A stretch of DNA of 64,000 nt, from NCBI RefSeq assembly GCF_001652265.1, contig NZ_LWBS01000327.1:124001-188000 (forward strand). Direction: 5' to 3'. The notes below the pieces were generated by a model. It was not told the origin of the DNA and did no database searches. It was given only the letters and a program-made list of their open reading frames with translations. The position numbers were made by a program, and so were the translations under genes. This document shows, piece after piece, positions 1-8,648 of this stretch (positions are counted from its first letter, which is position 1; every line of letters starts with the position of its first letter). The stretch is from Rhizobium leguminosarum (GTDB lineage: Bacteria > Pseudomonadota > Alphaproteobacteria > Rhizobiales > Rhizobiaceae).

Positions 1-452
1 TGCCCGGGCCTGTCACCCCGAAAGAGAGCGGCGAGGTGGAGGTGCTCGTCCATTCCAAACTGATGATCGCCGATGACGAGCTGGTCCGCATCGGCTCCTC
101 CAACCTCAACAATCGCTCGGAAGGGCTGGATTGCGAATGTGACATGCTGTTCGAGGTCGGCAATAACGAGCATCGCCGCGCGATCGCGGATCTGCGCAAC
201 CGCCTGCTTTCGGAATATCTCGGAACCACCCCGGAAAGCTTTGCCGCAACCTTTATGCAAAGCGGCTCGTTGATCGAGGCAGTCGACGCGCTTAATGACG
301 GCCCCCGGGGCTTGCGGGAATTCACAGTCGATCTACCGGGCAGCATTTCGCCGATTTCAGGCACCGCGCTCTTCGACCCGGTTCGACCCTTCGCAGTTTT
401 AAACCGACTGGGCCTCGGCGCGCTCGTCCGCCTCTTCATCCGCCCCGCGTGA
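1..452 (+). CDS. Phospholipase D family / cardiolipin synthase-like protein, C-terminal part
   Basis: The 5' end lies outside the window, and the frame is open to the left edge. The visible part carries the second HKD motif of the phospholipase D superfamily: HSKLMIADDELVRIGSSNLN, then NRS, at about 45-115. This family makes or breaks phosphodiester bonds in phospholipids; cardiolipin synthases and PLD-like enzymes share the motif. An acidic CECDMLFEV segment follows, as in PLD proteins. The C-terminus is rich in proline, glycine and hydrophobic residues. It ends convergently with the next gene, overlapping it by 54 bp. An endonuclease/phosphatase gene and a YbhN-like gene lie beside it, the same trio as ybhP-ybhO-ybhN of E. 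coli, which supports an envelope lipid role. The exact substrate is unknown. Confidence 0.85.
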   Translation, partial: PGPVTPKESGEVEVLVHSKLMIADDELVRIGSSNLNNRSEGLDCECDMLFEVGNNEHRRAIADLRNRLLSEYLGTTPESFAATFMQSGSLIEAVDALNDGPRGLREFTVDLPGSISPISGTALFDPVRPFAVLNRLGLGALVRLFIRPA

Positions 453-1361
453 CTTCCGCCGGAAGACGACCTCGCTGATGACGAGAAGCGTCGTGCCGAG
501 CGCCAGCGGAATGAAGAAATAGGCACAGCGGAACGCAATCAGCGCGCCGATCGACGCCTCCTTCGGCACGGCATAGGAGACAGTCGCCTCGAGCACGCCG
601 AGACCGCCCGGAACATGCGTTGCGAGGATTGCCGAATTGGCGAGCACGTAAGCCGCCACCGACCTGAAGAAGGCAACGTCGCCGAAGGCCGAAAGCATCT
701 GGTGCAGACAGGCGGAGACGAGCATGAAGTTCATCGTCCCGATCCCGACCTGCGCGACCGCGATCGAAAATCGCGGCAGCTGAAACGACCAGCGCCACAG
801 CCGCAACGTGCCGCGGACGAAAAACGCCAGGCCGGCATAGACCACCGGCACAACCAGCGCCAGCAAACCGAAGATGCGCACACTTGCCGGACCGATGCGC
901 AGCAGGCGCCCGGCATCGCCGGGATTGACGATCATGGCAAGACCGCCAAGCGTGATCAGCCCAAGCCCCACCGTGACGCCAGAAAACAGGATGATCTTCG
1001 CCACGTCCTCTGCCGTCAGCCCCCAGCGCGAATAAAAACGATAACGGAAGGCGCCGCTGCTCAGCCCGGCAAAGCCGATATTGTGGCCGAGGGAAAGGCT
1101 GATGAAGGAAGCCAGCACAATCCTGGAATAGGGCAAAGATTTGCCGAGCGAACGGATCGCCAGAAAATCGAAGCAGCTCAGGCACAGATAGGACCCCGCC
1201 GCAAAGAGCAGTGCCGTGCAAAAGGTCGAAAAAGGTATGCTGCGAACCGATTGGACGATCTGATCGAGGCTGTACTGTTCGAAGATCCGATAGAGGAGAA
1301 AGACCGCGAGACAAAGGGCGGCAACGAGCAGTCCATTCCAGATCACGCTTTTCAGGCTCAT
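399..1361 (-). CDS. UPF0104 / LPG-synthase transmembrane-type membrane protein (YbhN-like)
   Basis: A 320-residue integral membrane protein with about seven to eight hydrophobic segments (first at about 8-26, others spread through residue 300). The pattern GHNIGFAGLSSGAFRYRFY near residue 95 and HVPGGLGVLEA near 250 match the UPF0104 family, related to the flippase half of lysylphosphatidylglycerol synthase. The catalytic half of MprF-type enzymes is absent, so a lipid-translocation role is inferred. The tail is very acidic (DEEADERAEA) and overlaps the end of the PLD gene. GAGGA sits 6 bases before the ATG. A perfect EcfG-type promoter lies 45-70 bases upstream. The gene is divergent from the endonuclease/phosphatase gene. 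Confidence 0.85.
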   Translation of the reverse strand: MSLKSVIWNGLLVAALCLAVFLLYRIFEQYSLDQIVQSVRSIPFSTFCTALLFAAGSYLCLSCFDFLAIRSLGKSLPYSRIVLASFISLSLGHNIGFAGLSSGAFRYRFYSRWGLTAEDVAKIILFSGVTVGLGLITLGGLAMIVNPGDAGRLLRIGPASVRIFGLLALVVPVVYAGLAFFVRGTLRLWRWSFQLPRFSIAVAQVGIGTMNFMLVSACLHQMLSAFGDVAFFRSVAAYVLANSAILATHVPGGLGVLEATVSYAVPKEASIGALIAFRCAYFFIPLALGTTLLVISEVVFRRKSRGADEEADERAEAQSV

Positions 1362-1402
1362 CGATTATCCTCGGAAGCGCGAACGCCATGGTTCGATCAT
1401 CG

Positions 1403-1429
1403 GGAACGATCAAACGAGTTTTGTGTTCC
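1403..1429. promoter_or_regulatory. Two-way EcfG-type (general stress) promoter
   Basis: On the minus strand the sequence reads GGAAC (1429-1425), 16 bases, CGTT (1408-1405), which is the published alphaproteobacterial EcfG consensus GGAAC-N16/17-CGTT. On the plus strand the same DNA reads GGAAC (1403-1407), 17 bases, GTT (1425-1427), lacking only the C. The element is therefore nearly symmetrical and points at both the membrane protein gene (ATG 1361) and the endonuclease/phosphatase gene. The minus-strand direction is the stronger match and leaves a leader of roughly 37 bases. Confidence 0.6.
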
Positions 1430-1445
1430 CGGGAGAACAAGTTCT

Positions 1446-2207
1446 ATGTTCTCCGGGGGGAACGAGTTCAGCGGGTCGATGCCGGATAAATCAATCAAAC
1501 TCCTGACCTATAATGTGCACAGCTGCATCGGCGGCGACCGGAAGCTCGATCCCGGCCGCATCGCTTCCGTCATCGCCGAGGCTGAAGCCGATATCATCGC
1601 TCTTCAGGAGGTCGATGTCCTCAGGCGCAGGACCGGCGGCGTCGATCAAGCCCATGCGATCGCCTCACTTCTGAAGATGCAGGCTCATTTCCATCCGGCC
1701 CTGTCGATTGCCGAGGAGCAGTATGGCGATGCGATCATCACCGCGCTGCCGACAGGCGCGGTCAAGGCCGGCCCGCTGCCATCCATCGGCGAACAGCGCG
1801 GGGCGCTGTCCGTCGAAATACTGGTCGGCGACAGAAAACTGCTGGTCGTCAACACCCATCTCGGCCTGCGCGGCCGCGAGCGCATCCGGCAGATGACGAC
1901 ACTCTTGAACTCGGGCTGGCTGCGCGGGACGGCGGACGAACCTCTTCCCGCCATCCTCTGCGGCGATTTCAACGCCATTCCGTCATCGGCGACTTACCGA
2001 CTTGCCGCGCGGTCACTGAAAGACGCCCAGCTCGCGGTCGGCGCCGCGCCGAGAGCGACCTTTCCCTCGCGCTACCCGTTGATGCGCCTCGACCACATTT
2101 TCGTCACTGACGATCTCATCGTCAAGCAAGCGGCGGTCCTGGAAAACCGCCTGACAAGGGTTGCCTCGGACCATCTCCCTCTGCTTGCAGAGATCGGTTT
2201 CGCCTGA
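1446..2207 (+). CDS. Endonuclease/exonuclease/phosphatase family protein (YbhP-like)
   Basis: A 253-residue EEP-fold metal-dependent phosphoesterase. Visible active-site blocks are LLTYNVHS near the N-terminus, IIALQEVD (metal-binding Glu), NTHLGL, LCGDFNAIP (catalytic Asp/Asn) and SDHLPLLAEI at the C-terminus. The family includes DNases, sphingomyelinases and inositol phosphatases. There is no signal peptide, so the protein should be cytoplasmic. The open frame runs upstream to 615, but that part is antisense to the membrane protein gene. ATG 1446 has GGGAGAA 8 bases before it; ATG 1479 is an alternative that begins right at the conserved domain. Together with the PLD and YbhN-like genes it suggests phospholipid turnover under stress. 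Confidence 0.85.
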   Translation: MFSGGNEFSGSMPDKSIKLLTYNVHSCIGGDRKLDPGRIASVIAEAEADIIALQEVDVLRRRTGGVDQAHAIASLLKMQAHFHPALSIAEEQYGDAIITALPTGAVKAGPLPSIGEQRGALSVEILVGDRKLLVVNTHLGLRGRERIRQMTTLLNSGWLRGTADEPLPAILCGDFNAIPSSATYRLAARSLKDAQLAVGAAPRATFPSRYPLMRLDHIFVTDDLIVKQAAVLENRLTRVASDHLPLLAEIGFA

Positions 2208-2230
2208 TCCGTCATCGACGCTGACGATTT

Positions 2231-2737
2231 TCACCGGGCAAATTTCCGGTTCACCGCCGCCGCCACCAGCGGTACTGCCGTCGTCGCCACGGCTCCGAGA
2301 GGCAGCCGCCTGATACCCCTCGCGACCACGAAGGTCGCCGCCATTGCGCCTGCCAGCTTGAGCCAAGGCTGATTGCCGAGCTGCGCATGGGCGCTGGCAT
2401 CGGCCCATCGGACGTTCTCCGCAACGACGGTCGCGGCCTGATGTTGGATCACGTGAAGGCGAGCGCGGAGGTTTTCGAGTTCTTCCCTCAGTTCTCGCAG
2501 CCGGCCCTCCAGGGCATGACCATCGGAGACCAGGAACGGTTCCTCGACGGTGCCTTCAACCGGAGCATGACCACCGAGCGTGGCAAGATACGCCCGATAT
2601 TCGGCCTCGCTGGCGAAACCCTCACGTCTGATAAGATCAGGGTTGATGCTCGCCTCTTCGAAGGAGGTCGGCGCGGTTTCCACACCATCGCGCATATCCT
2701 TGTTTGTGCCGGTGTCCCCGAGTTCGTCCTTGAACAT
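2231..2737 (-). CDS. Hypothetical protein with C-terminal hydrophobic anchor
   Basis: A 168-residue protein that I do not recognise. Residues 1-75 are acidic and polar, residues about 75-105 (LRELREELENLRARLHVIQ) form a likely coiled coil, and residues 125-165 hold two short alanine-rich hydrophobic stretches that could anchor it to the membrane. This layout recalls DUF883/ElaB-type stress-linked anchored proteins, but the likeness is architectural only. ATG 2737 is preceded by GGAG 7 bases upstream. It is convergent with the endonuclease/phosphatase gene, 23 bp away. Confidence 0.6.
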   Translation of the reverse strand: MFKDELGDTGTNKDMRDGVETAPTSFEEASINPDLIRREGFASEAEYRAYLATLGGHAPVEGTVEEPFLVSDGHALEGRLRELREELENLRARLHVIQHQAATVVAENVRWADASAHAQLGNQPWLKLAGAMAATFVVARGIRRLPLGAVATTAVPLVAAAVNRKFAR

Positions 2738-2811
2738 GATGCGTCTCCAGTTGTTCCTCGCGATAGAACGCTCGAGGGCTCAGAAGGATGCATCGGCCTC
2801 CGCTCCTGCCT

Positions 2812-3948
2812 TCATCTTCGCGACGCGCTGAAACGCTCCGGCCGAAATTCCGCCAGCAGCGGATGCCGGCGTCCAGTGACGATCTCGTCCGCCAGCAGTT
2901 CGCCGGCAATCAGGCCGAGGGTGGCGCCGCTATGGCTGAAGGCGACGAAATAACCCGAGATCGACGGCAGTTCGCCGAAGACCGGCTCGCCGTCGCCCGG
3001 GATGGGCTTTGGGCCGACCCCGTAGTCTTCGATCTCCAGCGCCGGATTGCCTTCGAGAACTCTGGAGGCCTCGCGCAGCAACCCCTCCAGCGTCGATTGC
3101 CTGACTTCATAGCTGCCGTCGGGCCTGACGCTGACCTCGTCCTCGGACCAGGCGGAATCGAGCGCGAAGCCGCCGCTGAGCGTTGGCCGGATAGCAATGC
3201 GAGGCGTGTTGAGCACCGCCTTCAATGGATGGCGGATCGGTATGGTCCGGACGAGAAGGGCGACCGGCGTTGCATCGCCGATATGCTGGCCGACCTCGGC
3301 CACGATTGCGGGGACGTCGCTGCCGGCCGCAAGCAGTACGGCATCCGCATCGCGGCGCATGCCGTCTGCCGTGATCACGCCACGGGCACGCCCGCCGTCG
3401 ATATCGACCGTCGCGCGACCCGCGTCCGTGACGATCTCGCCGCCCAGCGTGCGGAATTCTTCCGCAAGCGTGCCGATCAAGGATGGAAGATCGACCCAGC
3501 CCTCCCCGGGGTTGAAGATCGCGCCTTGCCGCGTCACCGCACTTGCATCGACACCCGGCGTCGCCGCGGCAATCCCTGCCGGGGCGAGCCATTGCGCGTG
3601 GTAGCCGAGATCGCGCTCATAGTCGAAGATCTCGGCGATCTCGTTGCCGGCATCGTCCGCATCCCAGGTCAGGCCACCGTCGAAGCGAAGCCACGGCGCA
3701 TCGGGATACCGGACGGCCAGTGTGCGATAGCGATCTATGCCGGCCAACCGCAGCCGGTGATAGGCATCGGCGCGTTTGCGCGCCGAGTTGAGCCAGGAGA
3801 GCGAACGGCCGGAGGCGCCGTTGGCAAGCGGGCCGTCATTGATGAGCACGGTGCGGACCCCGAGCCGTGCCAGATGGACTGATGTCGAGACGCCAAAGAT
3901 CCCGCCGCCGATGACGATGACCTTCGAATGTTTGGTGGAAGCATTCAT
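2812..3948 (-). CDS. FAD-dependent oxidoreductase, glycine/D-amino-acid oxidase (DAO) family
   Basis: A 378-residue flavoenzyme. The N-terminal FAD-binding Rossmann motif is VIVIGGGIFGVSTSVHLA. ASGRSLSWLNSARKR follows, as in DAO-family oxidases, and a second FAD-contacting stretch (GYFVAFSHSGATLGLIAGEL) lies near the C-terminus. Such enzymes oxidise amines or D-/N-substituted amino acids to imine products. ATG 3948 is chosen because the conserved domain starts there; the open frame extends to 4062 but would overlap the ABC gene. It is the last gene of an operon with an amino-acid-type ABC importer, so the importer and oxidase probably handle the same substrate. Which one is unknown. Confidence 0.85.
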   Translation of the reverse strand: MNASTKHSKVIVIGGGIFGVSTSVHLARLGVRTVLINDGPLANGASGRSLSWLNSARKRADAYHRLRLAGIDRYRTLAVRYPDAPWLRFDGGLTWDADDAGNEIAEIFDYERDLGYHAQWLAPAGIAAATPGVDASAVTRQGAIFNPGEGWVDLPSLIGTLAEEFRTLGGEIVTDAGRATVDIDGGRARGVITADGMRRDADAVLLAAGSDVPAIVAEVGQHIGDATPVALLVRTIPIRHPLKAVLNTPRIAIRPTLSGGFALDSAWSEDEVSVRPDGSYEVRQSTLEGLLREASRVLEGNPALEIEDYGVGPKPIPGDGEPVFGELPSISGYFVAFSHSGATLGLIAGELLADEIVTGRRHPLLAEFRPERFSASRR

Positions 3949-4045
3949 GTTGATAACCTTGTTTTCTGCTCTTGCTACATCGAACGAAATCCGGCGCACC
4001 CGGCGTGAGGACGACCGGGGGGCACCATGCGTTGCCTCAGGGCTT

Positions 4046-5584
4046 TCAGAGAACTTCAGCAAGGAAGCGCTTCAGCCGCTCGCTTCGGGGATTGTCGAAA
4101 ATCTGCTGCGGACAGCCGGCCTCGACGATGCGGCCCTCATCCATGAAGACGACCTGGTCGGCAACCCTGCGCGCAAATCCCATCTCATGCGTCACCACGG
4201 CCATTGTCATGCCCTGTCGGCCAAGGGCGGCCATCAGGTCGAGCACGCCTTTCACCAGTTCGGGATCGAGCGCACTGGTCACTTCGTCGAACAGCATGAC
4301 CTCCGGATCCATGGCCAGCGCGCGTGCGATGGCGACGCGCTGCTGCTGCCCGCCCGACAGGCCTGCCGGCCGATGATCCTTGCGTTCTGCGAGACCGACA
4401 TCGGCCAGACGTGCCTCGGCGATGCGCCGCGCCTCCTGCCTCGGCATCTTCTTGATCTTGGTCAGCGAAAGCATGACGTTTTCGAGTGCCGTGTGGTCGG
4501 GAAACAGGTTGAAGTGCTGGAACACCATCCCCACGCGCCGCCGCAGCCTCTCTTGCTTCATCGCCAGGATGCTCTCGCCGTCGAGCAGGATGTCGCCGCC
4601 TTTCGGTTCGACAAGCCTGTTCATGCAGCGCAGCAGCGTCGATTTGCCCGAGCCGGAAGGGCCGATGATGCAGGTGACGGTACCGGCGGCGATGTCCAGA
4701 TCGACACCCTTCAGCACGTCGAGATCGCCATAGGCCATGGTGAGGTCGCGGATGTTCAGGACGCCGCCTTTGAAGCGCGGCGTACTCTCCTCGGCCGCCT
4801 TGACCGCGGAATGAGGGCTGGTGGCGGCCTGCAACTCACTCACCTCGACCAATCCGCTCGCAGCACCCGAGCCGCGGCCTTGTTTGCCCAGGCGCAGTCT
4901 CGCATCAATATAATTGACGAAGTGGGTCAGCGGCACGGTGATGACGAGGTAGAAGACACCCGCCAGCAGCAGCGGCGACAGATTGCCCGTGACGACCGCC
5001 TGATCCTGCCCGACACGGAAGATTTCCCGTTCGGAGGCGAGCAATCCCAGGAAGTAGACAAGGCTGGAATCCTTGACGTTTCCGATGAATTGATTGACCA
5101 GCGCCGGCAGAACGCGCCTGATGCCTTGTGGGATGACGATCAGGCGCATGCCCTGCCCGTGGCTCATGCTGAGCGCCCGGCAGGCTTCCATCTGACCGCG
5201 CTCGACGCTTTGAATGCCCGACCGGAAGATTTCGCCGATATAGGCTCCGGCGATCAGGCTGAGCGCCAGGATGCCGAGCGGAAATGGCGACGGACCGAAG
5301 ATCTCGCGCCCGATCCGGGCAAAACCCTGGCCGATGATGAGGATCGTGACGATCGCCGGCAGCCCTCGGAAAACATCGGTATAGATGCGCGCCGGCAGCC
5401 GCAGCCAGCGGGACTGCGAGATGCCCATCACCGCGAGAGCCATGCCGATGACGACGCCGAGCACGGTCGAGGCGGCGGCCAGGATCAGCGTATTCTTCAG
5501 GCCGACGCTGATCATGCTCGGCAGAACTTCCGCCATGGCGTCCCAGTCCAGGAAGCTGCGGCGCAGATTTTCAAGCCAGTTCAT
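4046..5584 (-). CDS. Fused amino-acid ABC transporter permease and ATP-binding protein
   Basis: A 512-residue fusion of two usually separate subunits. Residues about 1-230 are a HisM/GlnP-type permease with four to five membrane segments and the coupling loop [21 protein letters not shown]. Residues about 262-512 are a polar-amino-acid ATPase with Walker A (GPSGSGKST), Q-loop ([11 protein letters not shown]), signature (LSGGQQQR), Walker B ([12 protein letters not shown]) and H-loop (VTHEMG). The linker (about 230-262) is polar. One chain supplying both functions would give a matched 2+2 complex as a homodimer. It lies between the oxidase gene and the binding-protein gene, separated from the latter by about 200 bp holding a repeat and a hairpin. 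Confidence 0.92.
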   Translation of the reverse strand: MNWLENLRRSFLDWDAMAEVLPSMISVGLKNTLILAAASTVLGVVIGMALAVMGISQSRWLRLPARIYTDVFRGLPAIVTILIIGQGFARIGREIFGPSPFPLGILALSLIAGAYIGEIFRSGIQSVERGQMEACRALSMSHGQGMRLIVIPQGIRRVLPALVNQFIGNVKDSSLVYFLGLLASEREIFRVGQDQAVVTGNLSPLLLAGVFYLVITVPLTHFVNYIDARLRLGKQGRGSGAASGLVEVSELQAATSPHSAVKAAEESTPRFKGGVLNIRDLTMAYGDLDVLKGVDLDIAAGTVTCIIGPSGSGKSTLLRCMNRLVEPKGGDILLDGESILAMKQERLRRRVGMVFQHFNLFPDHTALENVMLSLTKIKKMPRQEARRIAEARLADVGLAERKDHRPAGLSGGQQQRVAIARALAMDPEVMLFDEVTSALDPELVKGVLDLMAALGRQGMTMAVVTHEMGFARRVADQVVFMDEGRIVEAGCPQQIFDNPRSERLKRFLAEVL

Positions 5585-5637
5585 TCAGATCCCCATGAAT
5601 TCTTGCCCGGCGCAGCCGCCGCCGTCCGGCTGCCGAC

Positions 5638-5743
5638 TAAAGCGCGTCGCGATCTTTCAGGTTCGCTTGTCGCTTTAGGTCTTTGTTTTACGCATGTCGT
5701 TAGCGCAAAACCGCTGCACACTTTTGCGCGGCATGCTTTAGCA
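5638..5743. repeat. Rhizobial dispersed palindromic repeat, copy 1
   Basis: The stretch runs from AAAGCGCGTCGCGATC through ACGCATGTCGTTAGCGCAAA to TTTTGCGCGGCATGCTTTA. The arms GCATGTCGTTAGCGCAAAA and TTTTGCGCGGCATGC fold back on each other. Its form matches a repeat I know to be common between genes in Rhizobium genomes. It sits inside the operon, between the binding-protein and permease-ATPase genes, and may affect mRNA stability. Confidence 0.75.
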
Positions 5744-5753
5744 GTGCCTTGGT

Positions 5754-5780
5754 AAGCCGCCCGCCATGAGCGGGCGGCTT
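5754..5780 (-). terminator. Strong intra-operon hairpin after the binding-protein gene
   Basis: AAGCCGCCCGC and GCGGGCGGCTT form a perfect 11-bp stem around the 5-base loop CATGA, 7 bases past the binding-protein stop codon. There is no U-run, so it may act as a partial terminator or 3'-end stabiliser, which would give more binding protein than transporter mRNA. Confidence 0.6.
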
Positions 5781-5786
5781 GCGGCG

Positions 5787-6614
5787 TCACTTCTTGGGAA
5801 GATACTGTTCCGGCATCGGTGAGCCGGGGAACCACTTTTCGTAAAGAGTCTTCCAGGTGCCATCCTGCATCGCGTCGTGAAGCGCGCCATTCAGCGCCGT
5901 CCGGAAGGCCTCATTTCCCTTCTTGACCACGAAGCCTGCCGGCGCATCGAAGGACGGGATGTTTACCGCAACCTTCAATGCGGGATAGCGCTCGCCATAT
6001 TGCTTGGCAGCCTCGTAGTCGAGAAAATGCGCATCGACCGTTCCGTTGTTGAGCGCGGCCACGGCGGAATTGTTGTCGGGGAATTTCACCAGATCGGTTC
6101 CCCCGAAATTCTTGGCTGCATAGACTTCCTGCAAGGTCCCCTGCACGACGCCGAGACGCTTGCCCTTGAGGCCATCGGCATCCTTGATACCGGCATCCGG
6201 GGTCAGGACGGAGAGATAACCGGCGAGATAGCCGTCGGAAAAGTCGACGGTCTTCTTGCGGGCTTCGGTGGTTCCGATCGCAGCAACGGCAACGTCGAAC
6301 CTTTCGTTTGCGACCGATGGCAGGAGTGCTGAAAATTCCTGGCCCGTGAACGTCACCTTGTCTTTTTGAAAGCCGAGGCGCGAGACGACGTTGAGAAACA
6401 GCTCGATATCGAAACCGGTGAACTGGCCGTCCGCAGTCGCAAACGTATAGGGCTTGGAATCGCCCATCGTGCCGACGCTGATCACCCCGGGTTCGATCAG
6501 GTTATAGGGATTGTCAGCCGCCGCTGCAGAGCCTGCGCCCATAGCAAGAAGGCATGTCAAAAGGCCAGCTCGCAATAGGGCGAGGGTGGCCACGAATGAT
6601 TCAAAAGGCTTCAT
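5787..6614 (-). CDS. Amino-acid ABC transporter periplasmic substrate-binding protein
   Basis: A 275-residue family-3 solute-binding protein. A signal peptide (residues 1 to about 31, ending [10 protein letters not shown]) directs it to the periplasm. Family features are [27 protein letters not shown] near the mature N-terminus, [24 protein letters not shown] in the middle, and the C-terminal [14 protein letters not shown] block. ATG 6614 has GGAG 7 bases upstream. It is the first gene of the minus-strand operon and is divergent from a LacI-family gene with operator-like palindromes between them. The family binds polar amino acids or opine-like compounds; the actual ligand cannot be read from the sequence. 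Confidence 0.9.
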   Translation of the reverse strand: MKPFESFVATLALLRAGLLTCLLAMGAGSAAAADNPYNLIEPGVISVGTMGDSKPYTFATADGQFTGFDIELFLNVVSRLGFQKDKVTFTGQEFSALLPSVANERFDVAVAAIGTTEARKKTVDFSDGYLAGYLSVLTPDAGIKDADGLKGKRLGVVQGTLQEVYAAKNFGGTDLVKFPDNNSAVAALNNGTVDAHFLDYEAAKQYGERYPALKVAVNIPSFDAPAGFVVKKGNEAFRTALNGALHDAMQDGTWKTLYEKWFPGSPMPEQYLPKK

Positions 6615-6703
6615 GTTCGTTCTCCGCTCTGAAAGGAATGCTCTTGCCGGCATCGTCGGGTCGCCCTGCCCCGCCGCGTAATGCGGCAGAGGCTTCTAGA
6701 CAA

Positions 6704-6769
6704 GATACCGGTCTCCTGTATAAAGAGACCGGTCTCACGACATATTTGATATCCGTCAATTGACCGGTC
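6704..6769. promoter_or_regulatory. Three LacI-type operator palindromes (ACCGGT core)
   Basis: GATACCGGTCTC (6704-6715), the perfect palindrome GAGACCGGTCTC (6725-6736) and TTGACCGGTC (6760-6769) all centre on ACCGGT with a central CpG, the usual layout of LacI-family operators. Centres are 21 and 35 bases apart; the first spacing is two helical turns. They fill the 182-bp gap between the binding-protein gene and the divergent lacI-type gene, so the regulator probably controls both directions. Confidence 0.65.
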
Positions 6770-6796
6770 GTCAACAACTCTTGTAGTCCTCGGCTC

Positions 6797-7867
6797 ATGG
6801 AAGATTCCGCTCATCCGAAACGTTCAGTCACGGTCGCCGACGTCGCGAAGGCCGCAAAGGTCTCGAAGGCGACGGCCGCCCGCGTTCTCGGCGGCTACGG
6901 CGTGGTCAGTTCCAAGATCACGGATCAGGTCATGGCGGCAGCCGCCACCCTCGAATACCGCCCGAATGAGCTCGCCCGGAGCATGAGCACCGGAAGGTCC
7001 GGCATCATCGGGGTCGTGGTCGGCGATATCGAGAACGCTTTCTTCAGTCTCGCGGTGCGCGGCATCAGCGATGCTGCCCGCCTTGCGGGCTTTAACGTCA
7101 TCATCGCTAATTCGGGCGAAGAGCTCGAGGCGGAACAGTCGGCGGTAGACCTCCTGATCGGCAAACGCGTCGATGGCCTGATCGTCACGCCTGCTCGCTG
7201 CGACAGCGTCGATCATCTCCAGCACGTCCGTCGCGCGGGCGTGCCATTGGTTCTGTTCGACCGGGCCATCCCGGAACTCGATGTCGACGCCGTGACCGGG
7301 GACGATCGGGATGCGGCCATCACGGCCACCCGGTATCTGATCGGGCAGGGACATCGCCGCCTCGCCTACATCTCTGCCATGGATGCCGAGGGCGGTGGGC
7401 TCACCGATATCGGGCGGATCTCGAATTCCGCTGTACGCGAACGCGTGGAAGGTTTTGTCAGCGTCCTGACCGAGGCGGGTTTGCCGAACCCTCTTCATTA
7501 TGTCAGGCTCGGCGCCACGGACCAGCAACAGACGGACGGCGTGATCAAACGCCTGCTCTCGGACAGCGCTCCGCCGACGGCATTGCTAGCTTCAGACAGC
7601 CTGGTCGGCTTGCGTATCTTCAAGTCGCTGCAGTCGCTTGGCCTGTCGATCCCCAAGGACGTCTCGATGATTTCGTTTCTCGACGCCGACTGGACCAGCG
7701 TCACCGTTCCGCCGATCACCATCGTCGACCAGCGCGTCTACGAGATGGGCAAGCTTGCCGGCGAACGGCTCGTCGCCCGCATCGAACGCACCCCTCTTGC
7801 CGTGGAACGTCTGCGCGTCAGCACGAGCCTCGTCTTGCGCGGCTCCGTCGCAAAGATCGGCCAGTGA
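6797..7867 (+). CDS. LacI-family transcriptional regulator
   Basis: A 356-residue regulator. The N-terminal helix-turn-helix reads VTVADVAKAAKVSKATAARVLGGYG, followed by the hinge helix region YRPNELARSMSTGRS and a periplasmic-binding-protein-like sensor domain (GIIGVVVGDIENAFFSLAVRG to the C-terminal SLVLRGSV). It is divergent from the amino-acid ABC operon and the two share the operator cluster at 6704-6769. LacI proteins usually answer to sugars or nucleosides, so control of an amino-acid-type importer and oxidase is less common; the inducer may be a sugar-amino-acid conjugate or an opine-like compound, but that is a guess. No strong ribosome binding site is seen before ATG 6797. Confidence 0.9.
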   Translation: MEDSAHPKRSVTVADVAKAAKVSKATAARVLGGYGVVSSKITDQVMAAAATLEYRPNELARSMSTGRSGIIGVVVGDIENAFFSLAVRGISDAARLAGFNVIIANSGEELEAEQSAVDLLIGKRVDGLIVTPARCDSVDHLQHVRRAGVPLVLFDRAIPELDVDAVTGDDRDAAITATRYLIGQGHRRLAYISAMDAEGGGLTDIGRISNSAVRERVEGFVSVLTEAGLPNPLHYVRLGATDQQQTDGVIKRLLSDSAPPTALLASDSLVGLRIFKSLQSLGLSIPKDVSMISFLDADWTSVTVPPITIVDQRVYEMGKLAGERLVARIERTPLAVERLRVSTSLVLRGSVAKIGQ

Positions 7868-7875
7868 GATCCAGG

Positions 7876-8136
7876 CTAATCGTAGAGCTCGCCGTGACCA
7901 ATCTGCTCCCTTGCAGGTGCATCGCTGATTGAGGGATCGTCGGCCGGATCGGGATCCCTCTTGTTGGCATCGCTCATAAACTGCGCGGCCTTAAGGAACG
8001 CCGCGGTTATCTCCTCGGTGCCCCATCCGGCTTCATTGGCGGCTGCAATCAGCCCTTCCAAAGCGTCGCGCGCGGCAGCGGTCGCCTCTTCGAAGCGTTG
8101 GGCGGGAGATTCGGTCTTCGGCGGTGGAAAGGTCAT
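7876..8136 (-). CDS. Small hypothetical protein (86 aa)
   Basis: I do not recognise this protein. It is acidic at both ends with an amphipathic, alanine-rich middle (residues 10-55). The open frame extends to 8247, but GGAGGG lies just upstream of ATG 8136, so the short form is chosen. It ends convergently 8 bp from the LacI-family gene. Confidence 0.55.
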   Translation of the reverse strand: MTFPPPKTESPAQRFEEATAAARDALEGLIAAANEAGWGTEEITAAFLKAAQFMSDANKRDPDPADDPSISDAPAREQIGHGELYD

Positions 8137-8269
8137 CGGCGTTCCCTCCATGTGTCTGGCTGTTGTGGATGAACGCAGCCCAGGGGAAATGGATGCACGA
8201 CCATGCTGATTTAACAAACGGATTACCCTGCCGCGCCATATCGGCAACGGCTGGCGACGTCGTTCCGCC

Positions 8270-8500
8270 TTAGATGACCGTCTTCAACAGAAACGGAGAG
8301 CGCTCCAACGGACGCTGAGCGAGGATTCTCAGCATCGCAGGACCTTGTATTCCGGAAGTCGTGCATGAGTGGCCGTCGTGATAGACCACCGTCATGACGC
8401 GGCTCAGACTATCGTATCTGATCTCTGCGATCGTCCGGGTGTGAACCGGAAAGATGAATTCATGGGGTTGAGGTTTCTCCCCCGAGGTCTTCAAGGTCAT
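8270..8500 (-). CDS. Small hypothetical protein (76 aa), possibly KTSC-like
   Basis: A short protein whose middle (EIRYDSLSRVMTVVYHDG) resembles the strand pattern of KTSC-type domains (YD...L.V.F..G). The likeness is weak and based on pattern only. No membrane segment or signal peptide. The ATG at 8500 has no clear ribosome binding site. Confidence 0.4.
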   Translation of the reverse strand: MTLKTSGEKPQPHEFIFPVHTRTIAEIRYDSLSRVMTVVYHDGHSCTTSGIQGPAMLRILAQRPLERSPFLLKTVI

Positions 8501-8648
8501 TGCGATGCCCCAGCGAAAAGCAATTTTGGCTCGACCGTGCGCGCTGGCCTGAGCCTAACAGCGCCTATCAAGCACATATTGCTGCGATCGTCGCGTGACA
8601 TCAGCGTGACATGCAGAATCGTCATGGCGAACGCAGGGCGGGCTTCCT

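Noticed and set aside
615..1445. Upstream extension of the endonuclease/phosphatase open frame
   Set aside because: It is antisense to the membrane protein gene, and the conserved domain begins only after 1479.
2715..2760. GGAAC-N16-TGTT before the 168-residue hypothetical gene
   Set aside because: The -10 part overlaps the start codon, so a transcript would begin inside the gene.
3776..5755. 659-codon plus-strand open frame
   Set aside because: Antisense to the ABC fusion gene, which has all its domain motifs on the other strand.
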